DNA from: Spirochaetota bacterium
GTDB taxonomy: Bacteria > Spirochaetota > UBA4802 > UBA5550
Length of the DNA stretch: 9,184 nucleotides
Reading direction: 5' to 3'
NCBI GenBank assembly: GCA_022704585.1
Contig: JAKJGD010000043.1
Span: 1 to 9,184 of the forward strand
The notes below the pieces were generated by a model, which was given only the letters and a program-made list of their open reading frames with translations, was not told where the DNA came from and did not search any database. A program made the position numbers and the translations under genes. Shown here piece after piece: positions 5,655 to 9,184 of this stretch; position 1 is the stretch's first letter, and each line of letters opens with the position of its first letter.

Positions 5655-6761
5655 TCAGTAGAATTCCTTCCCCCCGTGACCGGCTTCTTCGCCGTCAAGG
5701 GAGGAGAATTCTTTCAGAAGCTCCTTCTGGCGCGGGGTCAGCTTCTTGGGCACCCTGATGTTTATCTTGACCAGCTGGTCGCCCTTGCCGTACAAGCCAA
5801 GGTACGGAATGCCGTTCCCCTTGAGCCTGAAGATCTGGCCGTTCTCCGTCCCGGGCGGGATCTTCATCTTCGCCTTACCGTCGGTGATCGTGGGAACCTC
5901 GATCTCGCCGCCCAGGCAGACCATGGGAAACGAGACGTCGACAAGGGATATGATGTCGTTGCCGTGGCGCTCGAAGAAGGGGTGCTTCTTCACGTGGATG
6001 ACGACGTAGAGGTCGCCGCGCGTGCCGCCGTTGGGGCCGTGCTCGCCCTCGCCGGTGATCTTGAGGCGCGAGCCCGACTCGACGCCGGCCGGGATCTTGA
6101 CGGTTATGGTCCTCTTGTGGAGCTTGAGGCCCGTGCCGCCGCACGAAGAGCAGGGGGACGAGATGATTTTTCCCTCGCCCTTGCACTTGTAGCAGGTCTG
6201 GGTGATCGAGAAGAAGCCCTGGGTCTGGCGTATCTGCCCGGAGCCATTGCAGACCGGGCAGACCGCAGGCTTGGTCCCGGCCTTGGAGCCGGTACCGTCG
6301 CAGGTCTCGCAGGTCTCGTTACGGGGCACCTTGATCTGCACCTCGTAGCCCGACGCGGCCTCCTCGAGGGTTATCGAAAGATCGTACTGGATGTCAGAAC
6401 CGCGGCGCGCCCTCTTGGGGCGGCCCCTGCCCCCGAACCCGGACCCGAAAAAGCCCTCGAATATGTCGGCAAAGTCGAAGTCCCCGAATATGTCTGAAAA
6501 GTCGGAATAGGCGCCGCGGCCGAAACCCTCAAAGCCCTGAACGCCCTCGTGACCGAACTTATCGTAGGAGGCGCGCTTCTTGGGGTCCCGCAAGACCTCG
6601 TATGCTTCCGTGGCCTCTTTAAACTTTTCCTCCGATTCCTTGTCGCCCTTGTTCCTGTCAGGATGGAACTTTAAAGCCAGCTTGCGGTACGCCTGCTTTA
6701 TATCCTGCTCCGACGCGCTCTTCGAAACTCCGAGGACCTCATAGTAATCTCTCTTTGCCAA
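5655..6761 (-). CDS. dnaJ: Chaperone protein DnaJ (Hsp40, type I)
   Basis: DnaJ binds unfolded polypeptides and hands them to DnaK while stimulating its ATPase. All type I domains are present in 368 residues. The J domain (about 4-70) carries the invariant HPD at 33-35. A Gly/Phe-rich region covers about 71-112. The zinc-binding domain has four CxxCxGxG repeats at C151/C154, C168/C171, C190/C193 and C204/C207, giving two zinc sites. The C-terminal peptide-binding and dimerisation domains cover about 215-345. The start is TTG at 6761: it gives the canonical [12 protein letters not shown], has AAGGAAG (6768-6774) with a 6-nt spacer, and no ATG is available. It lies 86 bp downstream of dnaK on the same strand and is probably on the grpE-dnaK-dnaJ transcript. 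Two intrinsic terminators follow it. Confidence 0.97.
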   Translation of the reverse strand: MAKRDYYEVLGVSKSASEQDIKQAYRKLALKFHPDRNKGDKESEEKFKEATEAYEVLRDPKKRASYDKFGHEGVQGFEGFGRGAYSDFSDIFGDFDFADIFEGFFGSGFGGRGRPKRARRGSDIQYDLSITLEEAASGYEVQIKVPRNETCETCDGTGSKAGTKPAVCPVCNGSGQIRQTQGFFSITQTCYKCKGEGKIISSPCSSCGGTGLKLHKRTITVKIPAGVESGSRLKITGEGEHGPNGGTRGDLYVVIHVKKHPFFERHGNDIISLVDVSFPMVCLGGEIEVPTITDGKAKMKIPPGTENGQIFRLKGNGIPYLGLYGKGDQLVKINIRVPKKLTPRQKELLKEFSSLDGEEAGHGGKEFY

Positions 6762-6767
6762 TGGTTG

Positions 6768-6774
6768 CTTCCTT
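6768..6774 (-). promoter_or_regulatory. Strong Shine-Dalgarno that sets the TTG start of dnaJ
   Basis: AAGGAAG lies 6 nt before the TTG at 6761 on the minus strand. It confirms that dnaJ starts at this non-ATG codon. Confidence 0.75.
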
Positions 6775-6809
6775 GTCTGTCAGGACTGCAGGCTGTCGAT
6801 CAGCAGCCC

Positions 6810-6838
6810 GTGAAATTAAATATACACAATCGGGTCAT
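6810..6838 (-). promoter_or_regulatory. Possible weak internal promoter between dnaK and dnaJ
   Basis: The dnaK-dnaJ spacer has a clear AT-rich patch in otherwise GC-rich DNA. On the minus strand TTCATG and TAATTT are separated by 17 bp, and TATATT lies between them. Neither pairing matches the consensus well, so independent dnaJ transcription is only a possibility. Confidence 0.2.
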
Positions 6839-6847
6839 GAATGCCCA

Positions 6848-8788
<1,941 letters not shown>

Positions 8789-8807
8789 TGCTCGTCTCCT
8801 TATTGGT

Positions 8808-8816
8808 AGTATATCA
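8808..8816 (-). promoter_or_regulatory. Candidate extended -10 element ahead of dnaK
   Basis: On the minus strand TGATATACT matches the extended -10 pattern (TG, one base, then TATACT with 5 of 6 matches to consensus). There is no -35 box in the GC-rich DNA upstream. Transcription would begin almost at the Shine-Dalgarno, leaving a leader of only about 15 nt. If used, it would give dnaK a promoter separate from grpE. Confidence 0.3.
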
Positions 8817-8880
8817 TTGATACGCCGTCGCGGCCCGTCTCCGGCCCCGCGCGGCCCGATTCTGCTTCTTCGCCTGCGCC

Positions 8881-9184
8881 TTACTGTTTCGTCTCACCCC
8901 CGGATCCGGCCGATCCCGGTCCGTCGCATTCCGCAGCCTGCGTTCCGGCAGCAGGACGTGCCGGCTTCGCGACCTTTACCCGCGCGCTCCTCACTACCAG
9001 GTCCTCGATACGGAATCCCTTCTGGTAGACCTTCGTGACGGTGTCGCGCTCCACGTCTCCGCTCATCTCTATATCCATCGCCTCGTGGAAGTTCGGGTCG
9101 AACTCGTTGTCGAGCGCCTCGATTTCGACCACGCCGAATTTCTTCATGGTCTCCTCGATGCGGTTCGAGATCATCGACACGCCC
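8881..9184 (-). CDS. grpE: Nucleotide exchange factor GrpE, N-terminus missing
   Basis: GrpE releases ADP from DnaK and acts as a thermosensor in its long helices. Only the C-terminal 100 residues or so are in the window; the reading frame is still open at the right edge (the GTG at 9180 is internal). The visible part is the beta-wing domain that contacts Dna[21 protein letters not shown], then [33 protein letters not shown], which match the GrpE signature (FDPN.HEA ... GF...D.v.R.A.V.VAK). A disordered Ala/Gly/Pro-rich tail of about 28 residues follows the last conserved lysine, somewhat longer than usual. It is 92 bp upstream of dnaK on the same strand, in the standard heat-shock order. Confidence 0.95.
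   Translation of the reverse strand, partial: GVSMISNRIEETMKKFGVVEIEALDNEFDPNFHEAMDIEMSGDVERDTVTKVYQKGFRIEDLVVRSARVKVAKPARPAAGTQAAECDGPGSAGSGGETKQ

Noticed and set aside
5571..6497. Plus-strand reading frame of about 300 codons antisense to dnaJ
   Set aside because: It is a shadow of the dnaJ reading frame and starts inside the terminator hairpin. The composition (Ala, Arg, Leu, Gly, Asp repeats) is typical of such shadows.
8789..8880. CIRCE/HrcA operator before dnaK
   Set aside because: The TTAGCACTC / GAGTGCTAA inverted repeat is absent here. The short TATCA-TGATA palindrome and the CGCGGCCCG direct repeats in this spacer do not resemble it.

Overview
The window looks like a chromosomal segment from a GC-rich bacterium. 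It holds the end of a heat-shock chaperone cluster, a tyrosyl-tRNA synthetase unit, an ECF sigma/anti-sigma pair and a set of membrane signalling genes. The DnaK sequence (the ...SARVLQKMK... and [16 protein letters not shown] segments), the grpE-dnaK-dnaJ order and the 9-TM/GAF and HAMP-type membrane proteins remind me most of a Spirochaetota lineage (Leptospira-like). A deltaproteobacterial-type genome is the main alternative. This is recall and inference, not a database result.

Layout, right to left on the minus strand: grpE (partial, runs off the right edge), dnaK and dnaJ lie in order with spacers of about 90 bp. dnaJ starts at a TTG and is followed by two good intrinsic terminators. A 300-bp non-coding spacer with two further terminator-like hairpins comes next. 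After it a small conserved-looking acidic protein of unknown function overlaps the proposed start of tyrS by four bases, so the two are probably translated together. After tyrS a short AT-rich spacer with a candidate promoter leads to an ECF sigma factor gene. Its stop overlaps the start (ATGA) of a zinc-finger, single-TM anti-sigma factor.

On the plus strand, reading left to right, a small two-TM HAMP-type protein is followed after 23 bp by an isochorismatase-family hydrolase that starts at TTG. This pair converges on the anti-sigma gene with only 3 bp between the stop codons, inside a near-perfect palindrome. Divergent from the pair, the left end of the window holds the N-terminal part (about 353 residues, incomplete) of a multi-TM membrane receptor leading into a GAF-like domain.

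Functionally, the right half is protein quality control and tRNA charging. The left half is envelope and environmental sensing: the ECF/anti-sigma switch, the HAMP protein and the 9-TM receptor. I see no CRISPR array, transposon, integrase, rRNA or tRNA. Nothing here is clearly a new system. The points most worth a second look are the tyrS-coupled small protein, the extra cysteine cluster in the anti-sigma factor, the stand-alone HAMP protein paired with a hydrolase, and the run of terminator-like hairpins between dnaJ and the tyrS unit.
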